Shown one piece after another: positions 44,030 through 52,229 of a stretch of DNA of 64,000 nucleotides. Position 1 is the stretch's first letter. Each line of letters opens with the position of its first letter. Under the pieces are notes generated by a model that was not told the DNA's origin, did no database searches, and worked only from the letters and a program-made list of their open reading frames with translations. A program made the translations under genes and the position numbers. Origin of the DNA: Leminorella grimontii ATCC 33999 = DSM 5078. Its GTDB lineage: Bacteria; Pseudomonadota; Gammaproteobacteria; Enterobacterales; Enterobacteriaceae. The stretch lies in NCBI RefSeq assembly GCF_000439085.1, contig NZ_AUUA01000002.1, positions 248,001 to 312,000 on the forward strand, in the 5' to 3' direction.

Positions 44030-44784
44030 AAAAATCGACCCTTATCGGTTCGGCAATAGGCCTCGTTCTGATGGTCGCGTCGCCGTTTGTCTTAGCCAAG
44101 GGCGGCGATATTTCACTTTTGAACGTCGCAACCCACGGCAACACGCAGGAATACAGCGTCAACATTCAGGTGCTCATCCTGATGACGCTGGTCGGCCTGC
44201 TGCCGACGATGGTGCTGATGATGACGAGCTTCACGCGCTTCATCATCGTTCTGTCGCTTTTGCGTCAGGCGCTCGGCCTACAGCAGACGCCGCCGAACCG
44301 AATATTGATAGGCATCGCGCTGTCGCTGACGATGCTGGTAATGCGCCCTATCTGGATAAACATCTACGACAACGCGGTCGTGCCGTTTGAAAACGACCAG
44401 ATAACCATGTCGCAGGCGCTCGACAAGGCCGCCTCGCCGCTCAAACGCTTTATGCTGGCGCAAACCAACAAGAAGGCGATGGCGCAGGTGATGACCATCG
44501 CCAACGCAAAAGGCGAAGCGGCGGATCAGGATCTTTCCATCGTCGTTCCGGCCTATGTGCTTAGCGAGCTGAAAACCGCCTTCCAGATAGGCTTTATGAT
44601 CTACATTCCGTTTCTGGTCATCGATCTGATTGTCTCCAGCGTCCTGATGGCGATGGGGATGATGATGCTGTCGCCGCTTATCGTCTCGCTGCCCTTCAAG
44701 CTGATGCTGTTCGTGCTGATTGACGGCTGGGGTTTGACCGTCGGCACGCTGACGGCCAGCATTCGCGGTCTGGGACTAGGGTAG
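44026..44784 (+). CDS. lfiP: lateral flagellar export gate protein LfiP (FliP-like)
   Basis: The 252-residue FliP homologue has a signal-like N terminus, then four membrane helices with the family motifs NIQVLILMTLVGLLPTMVLMMTSFTRFIIVLSLLRQALGLQQTPPN and VVPAYVLSELKTAFQIGFMIYIPFLVIDLIVSSVLMAMGM. It builds the core of the type III export gate. Confidence 0.96.
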   Translation: MKKSTLIGSAIGLVLMVASPFVLAKGGDISLLNVATHGNTQEYSVNIQVLILMTLVGLLPTMVLMMTSFTRFIIVLSLLRQALGLQQTPPNRILIGIALSLTMLVMRPIWINIYDNAVVPFENDQITMSQALDKAASPLKRFMLAQTNKKAMAQVMTIANAKGEAADQDLSIVVPAYVLSELKTAFQIGFMIYIPFLVIDLIVSSVLMAMGMMMLSPLIVSLPFKLMLFVLIDGWGLTVGTLTASIRGLGLG

Positions 44785-44792
44785 GAGCCGCT

Positions 44793-45065
44793 ATGTTAAC
44801 CATTGACGTCGCCGCCGACATCGTCGGCAGCGGTATTAAAATAGTGATTATTCTGGTTTCCGTTATGGTGGTGCCAAGCCTGCTGGTCGGGCTTTGCGTC
44901 AGCGTTTTTCAGGCAATCACGCAAATCAACGAGCAGACGCTCAGCTTCCTGCCTCGCCTTATCGTCACGCTGGTAGTACTGGCCGTATGCGGTAAGTGGA
45001 TGCTCATTCAGCTGCACGATCTCTGCATGCACCTGTTTACTCAAGCGGCAACGCTGGTGAATTGA
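44793..45065 (+). CDS. lfiQ: lateral flagellar export gate protein LfiQ (FliQ-like)
   Basis: The 90-residue protein has two membrane helices and the FliQ motif VVPSLLVGLCVSVFQAITQINEQTLSFLPRLIV. It surrounds the LfiP/LfiR core of the export gate. Eight bases separate it from lfiP and one from lfiR. Confidence 0.95.
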   Translation: MLTIDVAADIVGSGIKIVIILVSVMVVPSLLVGLCVSVFQAITQINEQTLSFLPRLIVTLVVLAVCGKWMLIQLHDLCMHLFTQAATLVN

Positions 45066-45066
45066 C

Positions 45067-45849
45067 ATGATCCAGACGGATATCACAACGCTCAGCAACC
45101 TGGTGCTGGGGCTTTGGTACCCCTTTGTGCGCATAATGACCTTTATTCGCTTTAGCCCGGTGCTGGACAACACGGCCCTGACTTCGCGCGTACGGGTTCT
45201 GCTGGCGCTGGCGCTGGCCGTCATCATTACGCCGCTGGTGCCGCACCCGGTTCCCACCGGGCTGCTCAGCCTGCACACGCTGGTGCTGACGGTAGAGCAA
45301 ATCCTTTGGGGCATGATGTTCGGCCTGATGTTTCAGTTTATCTTTCTTGCCTTGCAGCTGGCGGGGCAAATTCTTTCGTTCAACATGGGCATGAGCATGG
45401 CGGTGATGAACGATCCGTCCAGCGGAGCGTCCGTTACCGTGCTGTCCCAGTTTATTTATATCTACGCCGCGCTGCTGTTTTTCATTATGGACGGCCACCT
45501 GCTGCTGGTTAGCGTGCTGTACAAAAGCTTCACCTATTGGCCCATCGGCAACGCGTTGACGCCCCAGTCGCTTCGCAGCATCGCGCTGGCGATGACCTGG
45601 ACGTTCGGCGCGGCAACGCTTTTGGCCCTGCCCACCACCTTCGTGATGCTTATCGTTCAGGGCTGCTTTGGCCTGCTCAACCGCGTGTCGCCGGCGCTCA
45701 ACCTGTATTCGTTAGGCTTTCCCATCAACATGCTGTTCGGGCTGGTGTGCTTCGCCGCCCTGCTTTACTGCATGCCGGATCGCTATCTGCATCTGGTCAA
45801 CTTTGTCCTGCAACAGCTCGATGCGCTGAGGGTTCCCGCTCATGGCTGA
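45067..45849 (+). CDS. lfiR: lateral flagellar export gate protein LfiR (FliR-like)
   Basis: The 260-residue protein has about six membrane helices and FliR features (FIRFSPVLDNTALTSRVRVLLALALAVIITPLVPH; the NDPSSGASVTVLSQF segment; a basic periplasmic middle). It completes the LfiPQR export gate. It overlaps lfhB by 8 bases. Confidence 0.95.
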   Translation: MIQTDITTLSNLVLGLWYPFVRIMTFIRFSPVLDNTALTSRVRVLLALALAVIITPLVPHPVPTGLLSLHTLVLTVEQILWGMMFGLMFQFIFLALQLAGQILSFNMGMSMAVMNDPSSGASVTVLSQFIYIYAALLFFIMDGHLLLVSVLYKSFTYWPIGNALTPQSLRSIALAMTWTFGAATLLALPTTFVMLIVQGCFGLLNRVSPALNLYSLGFPINMLFGLVCFAALLYCMPDRYLHLVNFVLQQLDALRVPAHG

Positions 45850-46981
45850 TAACGGCAGCGAAGAAAAAAGCGAGAAACCCTCCGCCCAGAAGCTTCGCAA
45901 AGCGCGCGAAGAGGGGCAGGTCGCCCGCTCCAAAGACGTGAGCCTGGCCGCAGGGCTGTTCGCCGCGTATTTGGTGCTCAGCACCAGCTTCCCGTGGTAT
46001 TGCGACTTTATTCGCGAAGGGTTCATTACCGTACACCAGTTTGCGCAGCAGGTCGGCGACGACGCCATCATCGGCCAATTTTTACTGCATAACCTGCTCG
46101 TCTTAAGCAAGTTCATCCTGACGCTGCTGCCGATACCGCTGGCGGCGTCAGCGGCATCGCTGGTACCGGGCGGCTGGATCGTCGTACCGAAAAAAATTCT
46201 GCCTGACTTCGGCAAAATCAATCCGCTAAAAGGGTTTGGCAAACTGTTTTCCAAAGAGCATACGGTAGAAACCGGCAAGATGGCGCTCAAGGCGATTATC
46301 GTTTTGGTAATGCTGGGGCTGAGCCTGCGCAGCAACTTCCACAGCTTTCTTAATCTGCAAAACCACTTTTTCTATCAGGCCGTTACCACTGGCCTGTCGC
46401 TGTATGCCGGCATCATGCTCAACTTCATTATTCTCTTCGCCTTTTTCGCACTCTTGGACGCTCCGCTGGCGAAGTTCATGTTCACCCGCGGGCTGAAGAT
46501 GACCAAGCAGGAAGTGAAAGAAGAGTACAAAAACCAGGAAGGCAAGCCGGAAGTCAAAGCGAAAATCAGGCGGCTACAGCGACAAATGGCGATGGGGCAA
46601 ATTCGCAAAGTGGTGCCGAGCGCCGACGTGGTGATCGTCAACCCGACCCACTTCGCGGTCGCGCTGCGCTATGACCAATCGCGCGCCGCCGCGCCGTTCG
46701 TCGTCGCTAAAGGCACCGACGAGATTGCGCTGTTTATCCGTCAGGTGGCGAAAGAGAGCGGCATCGAAGTCGTCGAGTTTCCAAAGCTCGCGCGCGCCGT
46801 CTACTACACCACGCGGATTAACCAGCAGATCCCCTTCCAGCTTTACCGGGCCATCGCTCACGTGCTGACTTACACGCTGCAGCTGAAGAGCTGGCGCGCC
46901 GGCCAGCAGGATCGCCCGCACCTAAACCAACACATATCCATCCCTCAAGAGGCGTTGAAACAGGATACAGAAAATGATTAA
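45842..46981 (+). CDS. lfhB: lateral flagellar export switch protein LfhB (FlhB-like)
   Basis: The 379-residue FlhB homologue has the N start SEEKSEKPSAQKLRKAREEGQVARSKD, four membrane helices, and a cytoplasmic domain with the self-cleaving NPTH motif (VVIVNPTHFAVALRY). FlhB switches export from rod/hook to filament substrates on the signal of the hook-length protein LafE. It overlaps lfhA by 8 bases. Confidence 0.96.
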   Translation: MADNGSEEKSEKPSAQKLRKAREEGQVARSKDVSLAAGLFAAYLVLSTSFPWYCDFIREGFITVHQFAQQVGDDAIIGQFLLHNLLVLSKFILTLLPIPLAASAASLVPGGWIVVPKKILPDFGKINPLKGFGKLFSKEHTVETGKMALKAIIVLVMLGLSLRSNFHSFLNLQNHFFYQAVTTGLSLYAGIMLNFIILFAFFALLDAPLAKFMFTRGLKMTKQEVKEEYKNQEGKPEVKAKIRRLQRQMAMGQIRKVVPSADVVIVNPTHFAVALRYDQSRAAAPFVVAKGTDEIALFIRQVAKESGIEVVEFPKLARAVYYTTRINQQIPFQLYRAIAHVLTYTLQLKSWRAGQQDRPHLNQHISIPQEALKQDTEND

Positions 46982-49058
46982 ACGAGTGCTGACAGCCTTA
47001 CGGGGCGGACGCCTTGGCGTTCCTCTGGTACTGCTGTGTATTTTGGCGATGGTTATCCTACCGCTGCCGCCGATGCTGCTGGACATACTGTTCACCTTCA
47101 ACATCGTGCTGGCGGTGCTGGTGCTGCTGGTCAGCGTCTCCACCAAGCGGCCGCTGGATTTCAGCCTGTTCCCAACCGTACTGCTGATAACCACACTGAT
47201 GCGCCTGACGCTCAACGTGGCGTCGACCCGCGTGGTCCTGCTGTTCGGCCACGAGGGCGTAGGCGCAGCGGGTAAGGTGATTGAATCCTTCGGTCAGGTG
47301 GTGATCGGCGGCAACTTCGTGGTCGGCTTTGTGGTGTTCATCATCCTGATGATCATCAACTTTATCGTCGTCACCAAGGGCGCCGAGCGTATTTCCGAGG
47401 TTTCCGCGCGCTTTACTCTGGACGCCATGCCGGGCAAGCAGATGGCTATCGACGCCGACCTGAACGCCGGGCTTATCAACCAGGCGCAGGCGCAGGCCAG
47501 ACGTAAAGAAGTGGCGGGAGAAGCCGACTTCTACGGTGCGATGGACGGCGCCTCGAAGTTTGTGCGCGGCGACGCCATCGCCGGGATGATGATCCTCGCC
47601 ATCAACATGATTGGCGGTATCTGCATCGGCATCTTCAAACACAACCTCAGCGCCGAAGCGGCCTTCCAGCAGTACGTGCTGATGACCATCGGTGACGGTC
47701 TGGTAGCGCAAATTCCTTCGCTGCTGCTGTCTACCGCCGCCGCCGTTATCGTGACCCGCATCAGCGACAGCGGCGATATCGCGACCGACGTGCGTTCTCA
47801 GCTTCTGGCAACGCCGTCGATACTCTACACCGCCGCCGGCGTTATGTTCGTGCTGGCCATCGTGCCCGGCATGCCCCACCTGCCGTTCCTGGCCTTTACC
47901 GCCCTGCTGTGCTTTGTCGCATGGCGCCAGAGTAAGCGCCCTCAGGTAGCGGAGACGGATGAAAAAAGCCTGGCCGACCTGAGCAAGTCCATCACCGAGA
48001 CGGCGGAGCAGCAGGTCAGTTGGGAAACCATTCCGCTGATTGAGCCCATCAGCCTGAGCCTCGGCTACAAGCTGGTTTCTCTGGTGGATAAGACCAAGGG
48101 CAACCCGCTGACCCAGCGCATACGCGGCGTGCGGCAGGTGATATCCGACAACAACGGCGTTCTTCTGCCGGAAATTCGCATACGGGAAAACTTCCGCCTC
48201 AAGCCGACGCAGTACGCCATCTACATCAACGGCATTAACGCCGCCGAGGGGGAAGTCCCCGCCGACAGGCTGATGGCGCTGCCTTCCAGCGAAACCTACG
48301 GCGAAATCGACGGCGTTTTAGGCACCGATCCGGCCTACGGTATGCCGGTCACCTGGATACAGCCCACGCAGAAGGCCAAAGCGCTCAATCTCGGCTATCA
48401 GGTTATCGACACCGCCAGCGTTATCGCGACGCACGTTAACAAAACCGTGCGCAACTACATTCCCGAGCTCTTCAACTACGACGACATCACATATCTGCAC
48501 AACCGATTGGGCTCGATGGCGCCAAGGCTTGCCGAAGACCTCGGCGCGGCGCTGAACTATGGCCAGCTGCTAAAGGTGTATCGTCAGCTTCTCACCGAGG
48601 GCGTTTCGCTTAGGGATATCGTCACCGTCGCAACGGTGCTGGTCACCGCCAGCGTAAACACCAAGGACCCGATCCTCCTTACCTCGGACGTGCGCCTGGC
48701 GATGCGCCGAAGCATTACGCAGTCTCTGGCCCGCCACCGCGAGCTGTCGGTCTATACCTTAAACAACGAGCTGGAAAACCTGCTTTTAAGCGTCGTCAAT
48801 CAGGCCCAGCAGGGCGGCAAGACGTCGCTGGACAGCGTACCGGTCGATCCCAACATGCTCGGCCAGTTCCAGACCAACATGCCGCAGATACAAGAGCAGA
48901 TGAAGGCCGCCGGCAAAGAGCCGGTGCTGCTGGTCGCCCCGCTGCTGCGCCCGCTGCTGTCGCGCTACGCGCGGCTGTTTGCGCCGGGGTTGCAGGTGCT
49001 CTCCTATAACGAAGTGCCGGACGAGCTGGAGTTGAAGATATTGGGGTCGTTGACGTAG
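46974..49058 (+). CDS. lfhA: lateral flagellar export gate protein LfhA (FlhA-like)
   Basis: The 694-residue FlhA homologue has eight membrane helices in the first half, the FHIPEP region (KGAERISEVSARFTLDAMPGKQMAIDADLNAGLI) and a full cytoplasmic domain ending DELELKILGSLT. It forms the nonameric docking ring for substrates. In E. coli K-12 only remnants of this locus remain (fhiA and mbhA); here it is complete. It is the last gene of the operon, with a terminator 35 bases after the stop. Confidence 0.97.
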   Translation: MIKRVLTALRGGRLGVPLVLLCILAMVILPLPPMLLDILFTFNIVLAVLVLLVSVSTKRPLDFSLFPTVLLITTLMRLTLNVASTRVVLLFGHEGVGAAGKVIESFGQVVIGGNFVVGFVVFIILMIINFIVVTKGAERISEVSARFTLDAMPGKQMAIDADLNAGLINQAQAQARRKEVAGEADFYGAMDGASKFVRGDAIAGMMILAINMIGGICIGIFKHNLSAEAAFQQYVLMTIGDGLVAQIPSLLLSTAAAVIVTRISDSGDIATDVRSQLLATPSILYTAAGVMFVLAIVPGMPHLPFLAFTALLCFVAWRQSKRPQVAETDEKSLADLSKSITETAEQQVSWETIPLIEPISLSLGYKLVSLVDKTKGNPLTQRIRGVRQVISDNNGVLLPEIRIRENFRLKPTQYAIYINGINAAEGEVPADRLMALPSSETYGEIDGVLGTDPAYGMPVTWIQPTQKAKALNLGYQVIDTASVIATHVNKTVRNYIPELFNYDDITYLHNRLGSMAPRLAEDLGAALNYGQLLKVYRQLLTEGVSLRDIVTVATVLVTASVNTKDPILLTSDVRLAMRRSITQSLARHRELSVYTLNNELENLLLSVVNQAQQGGKTSLDSVPVDPNMLGQFQTNMPQIQEQMKAAGKEPVLLVAPLLRPLLSRYARLFAPGLQVLSYNEVPDELELKILGSLT

Positions 49059-49092
49059 GTTTTTTCTTTTTCGTTCATGTAGGCGTTAGTGG

Positions 49093-49134
49093 ATATTCCG
49101 ATTGGTCGCGATGGCTGGTCGGAATATTTTTTTG
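49093..49134 (+). terminator. rho-independent terminator of the lfiM-lfhA operon
   Basis: A 9-bp stem ATATTCCGA/TCGGAATAT (49093-49101 with 49119-49127) is followed by a run of T residues. It marks the end of the Flag-2 locus. Confidence 0.75.
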
Positions 49135-49277
49135 CGTTGGCGTTAGAAGAGCGGCGGGCTTGGCGCGACGTTTTAGAAATAGAGGCCGTTGGTTTAGAAT
49201 GGCGCGGTGCAAATAAGGGAGTATCAGGGTGTGGCGGTAGCGTGTCTATATTCAGCTCAGCAGGAATAATTTTTAGG

Positions 49278-49308
49278 TCTTTCTCGTATGAAATCTTTCT
49301 CGTATGAA
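49278..49308 (+). repeat. short tandem repeat before an orphan gene
   Basis: The 15-mer TCTTTCTCGTATGAA occurs twice with one base between. It lies 18 bases before the start of the next gene, where it could shift expression or mark a recombination scar. Confidence 0.8.
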
Positions 49309-49325
49309 CTATTGGAATCATCGTT

Positions 49326-49721
49326 ATGAAGAAAAAATTTTCTTTTGAGAATCTTCTGGTGAAAAAGAGGGATTTCAGCATCGAGGAGAAAGAAATTATC
49401 TTTTTCTCTATGCACAACATCGTGAGTAATTGTATTAACCCAACCTGGATTAATGCGTTATCTGACCTACATTCCCTCATGGCTGATAATGAGTATTATA
49501 TAGCGCTCAACGTTATCACGACAAAAGGGAAAAACCGGTTCTTCAGGGAGGCACTTGTTTCATGCTCAAAAGCTGATCTGTTAAATTTTTTAAGTGATGA
49601 AGTTGATGTAGTATCTGGATATTCAAGACCTTTTGTCATTTCACCTTTGTTTTCTACACAGCCAGAATATGTGATTTCCGTTACGGAAGAAGCGTGTGTT
49701 CATTTTTATAAAATAAATTAA
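49326..49721 (+). CDS. AT-rich hypothetical protein of the accessory island
   Basis: The 131-residue protein is unlike its GC-rich flagellar neighbours in base and codon use, which points to transfer. It has no signal peptide or membrane helix. I recognise no family. Its small size, acidic loops and AT-richness match many orphan immunity proteins in this type of island, but nothing in the sequence proves that. The ATG at 49326 has GGA nine bases before it. Confidence 0.6.
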   Translation: MKKKFSFENLLVKKRDFSIEEKEIIFFSMHNIVSNCINPTWINALSDLHSLMADNEYYIALNVITTKGKNRFFREALVSCSKADLLNFLSDEVDVVSGYSRPFVISPLFSTQPEYVISVTEEACVHFYKIN

Positions 49722-49809
49722 TAAGTTACATAGTAAATCTGGAAACTTTTTAGATATAACCAATCCCGCACCACCACCAGCAGCGCGGGAAGCCCCCTGA
49801 AAACCCTTC

Positions 49810-50022
49810 CTACCTACCGCAATACCTCGAAGGCCAAATCTCCTCCGGCGCAACCCCCAACGCCCCGGCAATCAGCCTTTCCCCCTTCGGCCAGCGGCGA
49901 GCCAGAGCGTTAGCCAATGTCGTGGACGCCAGCCCCGCGCTGCGGGAGACGGCGGCAAGCGACGTGCCGCGCTTTTTTAATGCGGCGATAACGTCAGCGG
50001 AATGCCAGTCCTGCGTCTTCAT
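49810..50022 (-). CDS. Ner/SfsB-like HTH DNA-binding protein
   Basis: The 70-residue protein matches the Ner family of phage Mu and its enterobacterial relative SfsB (Nlp): DWHSADVIAALKKRGTSLAAVSRSAGLASTTLANALARRWPKGERLIAGALGVAPEEIWPSRY. In Mu, Ner represses early transcription. Here it stands alone beside a broken gene, so it is likely a phage or cryptic-element remnant. It overlaps the upstream gene end by 4 bases. Confidence 0.85.
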   Translation of the reverse strand: MKTQDWHSADVIAALKKRGTSLAAVSRSAGLASTTLANALARRWPKGERLIAGALGVAPEEIWPSRYCGR

Positions 50023-50422
50023 AGCGCTCCTCCATTAACGGGAACGATCCCGTTGGCCGTATGCACCCAGCGCGGAGCTTTGAGTTCCGCCGCAAGGTAG
50101 CAAACCAGCCCAAACAGCAGGTCTGAGATAACTTGCTCCACGTCGTGCGGCAGCTCTCGGTTAGTCAGGATTTGCGCCAGCGCAAGGCTGTAGTTGCACA
50201 GCTGCCCCGTGTCAGGCTCAAAGCTCGGAGAAATGAGAGGATACGCGTCGGTAATAAACTGCGATTCCAGATGGGGCGGGATAGGGTCGTTCTGCGTATC
50301 CTGAAGCCACGTCAGGCAGGCGATGAGGCGCTCGCAAAACGAGGGCGCAGCACCGGAAAGTCGAATTCGGCCTGAGCCTCGGCGAACTGCTCGCAATAGT
50401 CGGCAAGAATGGTGAAATCCAT
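50019..50422 (-). pseudogene. frameshifted gene upstream of the Ner-like gene
   Basis: From the ATG at 50422 the frame reads MDFTILADYCEQFAEAQAEF and then runs into a stop after 36 codons. A second frame continues from about 50355 with GAAPSFCERLIACLTWLQDT and is open to 50019. One missing base near 50355 would join the two into a protein of about 134 residues. The product family is not recognised. It overlaps the Ner-like gene by 4 bases, so the two were probably an operon. A sequencing error would give the same picture. Confidence 0.5.
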
Positions 50423-50438
50423 AGTAGAACTTAGAGGA

Positions 50439-50654
50439 ATGGAAAGTAATGAGTTAAATTGGTTAGAAGTTGTAGCCATAAGACAGTCTCCAACGAGCGA
50501 TTAATAAAGAGACGCTTACACGCCCCATGTCGCCGACGTTTATCCAGGAGACCAATCCCGATGCCCGCTTTCGCGGGCATGATGCGACGATACTGCGGCC
50601 CGAGTTTTGCGGCAAGGAAAGGAATTTAATGTCTGGAGATGTCTCGCAAAATAT
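50439..50654. repeat. dispersed repeat of about 220 bp, copy 1
   Basis: This block matches 55051-55270 along its whole length with scattered changes and small indels. It contains a short frame (50439-50504, beginning MESNELNWLEVVAIR) and, further on, a small inverted repeat (GATGCCCGC...GCGGGCAT). Copy 1 ends exactly where the toxin-tail-like sequence begins. Confidence 0.8.
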
Positions 50655-50760
50655 AGATAATGCTAAGAATGGGATTTTTTTAAGAAAAGTAGATGATGAA
50701 ATAGATAATTCAAAAGTTAATTCTGTTTGGGCAATAACTCTCAATAAAGGTGGACGGTGA
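50629..50760 (+). pseudogene. orphan toxin C-terminal tail (polymorphic toxin remnant)
   Basis: Downstream of the repeat the frame reads NIDNAKNGIFLRKVDDE and ends WAITLNKGGR. The NAKNGIFL string resembles the motif found in nuclease tips (HNH/AHH type) of polymorphic toxins, but only about 36 residues remain and no catalytic core is seen. The stop overlaps the next ATG (TGATG), the usual link between a toxin and its immunity gene. It is most likely the residue of a displaced CdiA/Rhs-like toxin tip. Family assignment is tentative. Confidence 0.45.
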
Positions 50761-51284
50761 TGGATAAAATATACACGACAGAGCCAATAGAATTTGCATT
50801 TACGGAGAATTTCTTTGGCGGAATTCCAGGCAGTGTAGATAAACATTATGTCATAATTAATGATATTAATGAGGCATATAAATTCGCATTTGAGCAAAAT
50901 CTTCCCAGAGGATATAAAGTCTGGCAAGACATTATAGAGCAGATCCGTAGCTCATTGAGAAAAAATAATAAGTTTCAAGAAGCAGATGATTCCATCAATG
51001 CGTTGTTGGCTCAGCTACAATCGCAAAACGCTTCATCACTTATTGATTATAGAAAGAAAAAAGTGAAGAAAATAAATAGCAAATATGATGACTTTCTTTT
51101 TTCTGAGGCAAGAAATGATGCATATTTTGTTTTAAGTACCGTAGCGATAAATAGATATTTAGATAATTACATAACCGGGTCGTTACTTGAGAATGTGTTT
51201 AAGGCATATCAGCTTGGGGGATGGCCATGTGGCATCAAGGATGAAAGTATTGTGTTTTTTAATCCATCATCACTAATTATATAA
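50760..51284 (+). CDS. orphan immunity-like protein
   Basis: The 174-residue AT-rich gene starts with an ATG overlapping the stop of the toxin-tail remnant, with GGTGG just before. The protein is soluble, charged and has no signal peptide (EPIEFAFTENFFGGIPGSVDKHY at the N end, GGWPCGIKDESIVFFNPSS at the C end). I recognise no family with confidence. Gene coupling, size and low GC support an immunity protein for the lost toxin tip (inference). Confidence 0.6.
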   Translation: MDKIYTTEPIEFAFTENFFGGIPGSVDKHYVIINDINEAYKFAFEQNLPRGYKVWQDIIEQIRSSLRKNNKFQEADDSINALLAQLQSQNASSLIDYRKKKVKKINSKYDDFLFSEARNDAYFVLSTVAINRYLDNYITGSLLENVFKAYQLGGWPCGIKDESIVFFNPSSLII

Positions 51285-51304
51285 AATAGTTAACAAAAAA
51301 ATGT

Positions 51305-51463
51305 AAGTTGCGGTATCACGCACGCATCAACCGCCAATATTGAAATTTTACCCCTGCCAGTTAAACTATCTCAATATTCCTATTTTTTGAGATAGTTTGC
51401 CATGTCGATTAAACGGCCTCCCTCGCTCGGCCCATTAAACTATATCACCGGTGAGCAGCTGGC
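51305..51463 (+). repeat. duplicated segment: immunity-gene end, fic operator, fic 5' end (copy 1)
   Basis: This segment is similar to 52070-52229. It carries a sequence like the last codons of the downstream immunity-like gene (TTGCGGTATCAC), the palindromic operator and the first codons of fic. The repeat period is 765 bp. Confidence 0.7.
51363..51398. promoter_or_regulatory. palindromic operator, upstream copy
   Basis: A 12-bp inverted repeat AAACTATCTCAA / TTGAGATAGTTT separated by 12 bases lies just before the start of the truncated fic copy. It matches the operator before the intact fic gene in arms and spacing. Confidence 0.65.
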
Positions 51464-51512
51464 GGTGGTACTAAAAACTGGGGAGACTACAAAGTTTCTC
51501 GTAACACAATAG
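51402..51512 (+). pseudogene. truncated duplicate of the fic 5' end
   Basis: The first 21 codons (SIKRPPSLGPLNYITGEQLA) match the N terminus of the intact Fic protein at 52167 (AIKRPPALVPLSHITGEQLA). After that, the sequence departs and reaches a stop at 51512, giving only 36 residues. It has its own copy of the operator. Confidence 0.75.
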
Positions 51513-51608
51513 CGTATAGACAGATTTTGTGAATAGCGCTCTCTGGCTTAGAATAGCTTGTGGGTCAGATAAAGGAATGTCAGGGTGGGGCGGAAAAAAG
51601 GTTTTGTA

Positions 51609-52100
51609 ATGAGTGAAAAGATAAGAGTATTAACACCATGTGAGATTCCTGGCCTTGCAAATGAAGTTGATTTATTTTCTATTAATAAAGCATTAAATTC
51701 TTATGTAGAAACTATATTAGCATCTATTAATATTCGTGATTTAGGCGACTGGTCCATATTGATATCGGTAACTTCTCGTTCAACGAATGGCATCGGGGTT
51801 TATAAACGAATCAGACGCTATCCTTCAGATAAAGAATTTGAAATTTCCATATCTTTAACCATCCCTGATGACAAGCAGGCAGAGTATGGTTCCTCTAGAG
51901 TCAACGAGGGGTTTTATCTACCTTTAGATGACAAGAAGTTTTATATACTACCTCCTGATTTTGATGGCTATAACTGCCTGTGGGATTATATCTTTTGCAG
52001 TGCAAAGCATGCGATTGACTTGGCTTTTCAACATGGTTTCACCTGTAATGGGGAAAAAATAGAATTCAATTGCGGTATCACACATGTCAATCGACAATAA
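51609..52100 (+). CDS. immunity-like protein (resembles Imm9)
   Basis: The 163-residue AT-rich gene lies between the two copies of the fic operator segment. Residues near the end (FYLPLDDKKFYILPPDFDGYN, CSAKHAIDLAFQHGFTCNG) resemble the Imm9 family of polymorphic-toxin immunity proteins as I recall it; this is not verified. It is soluble with no signal peptide. I chose the ATG at 51609, with AAGG upstream, over the GTG at 51585. No toxin gene stands next to it, so it is an orphan. Confidence 0.55.
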   Translation: MSEKIRVLTPCEIPGLANEVDLFSINKALNSYVETILASINIRDLGDWSILISVTSRSTNGIGVYKRIRRYPSDKEFEISISLTIPDDKQAEYGSSRVNEGFYLPLDDKKFYILPPDFDGYNCLWDYIFCSAKHAIDLAFQHGFTCNGEKIEFNCGITHVNRQ

Positions 52101-52229
52101 CAGCGTTGTTATTCTCCCCCCATCGGCTAAACTATCTCAACATTCCTATTTTTTGAGATAGTTTAGATGGCGATTAAACGACCTCCCGCGCTCGTCCCAT
52201 TGAGCCATATCACCGGCGAACAGCTGGCG
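52070..52229 (+). repeat. duplicated segment: immunity-gene end, fic operator, fic 5' end (copy 2)
   Basis: This is the intact counterpart of 51305-51463. It covers the last codons of the Imm9-like gene, the operator and the first 21 codons of fic. Confidence 0.7.
52129..52164. promoter_or_regulatory. palindromic operator directly before fic
   Basis: A perfect 12-bp inverted repeat AAACTATCTCAA / TTGAGATAGTTT around a 12-base centre ends 2 bases before the fic ATG, where a ribosome site should be. Binding here, or the same hairpin in RNA, would block fic translation or transcription. The Fic protein ends in a winged helix, so it may bind here itself. Confidence 0.65.

Noticed and set aside
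49089-49307. A 72-codon frame right after lfhA
   Set aside because: It runs through the terminator and the tandem repeat, with no ribosome site.
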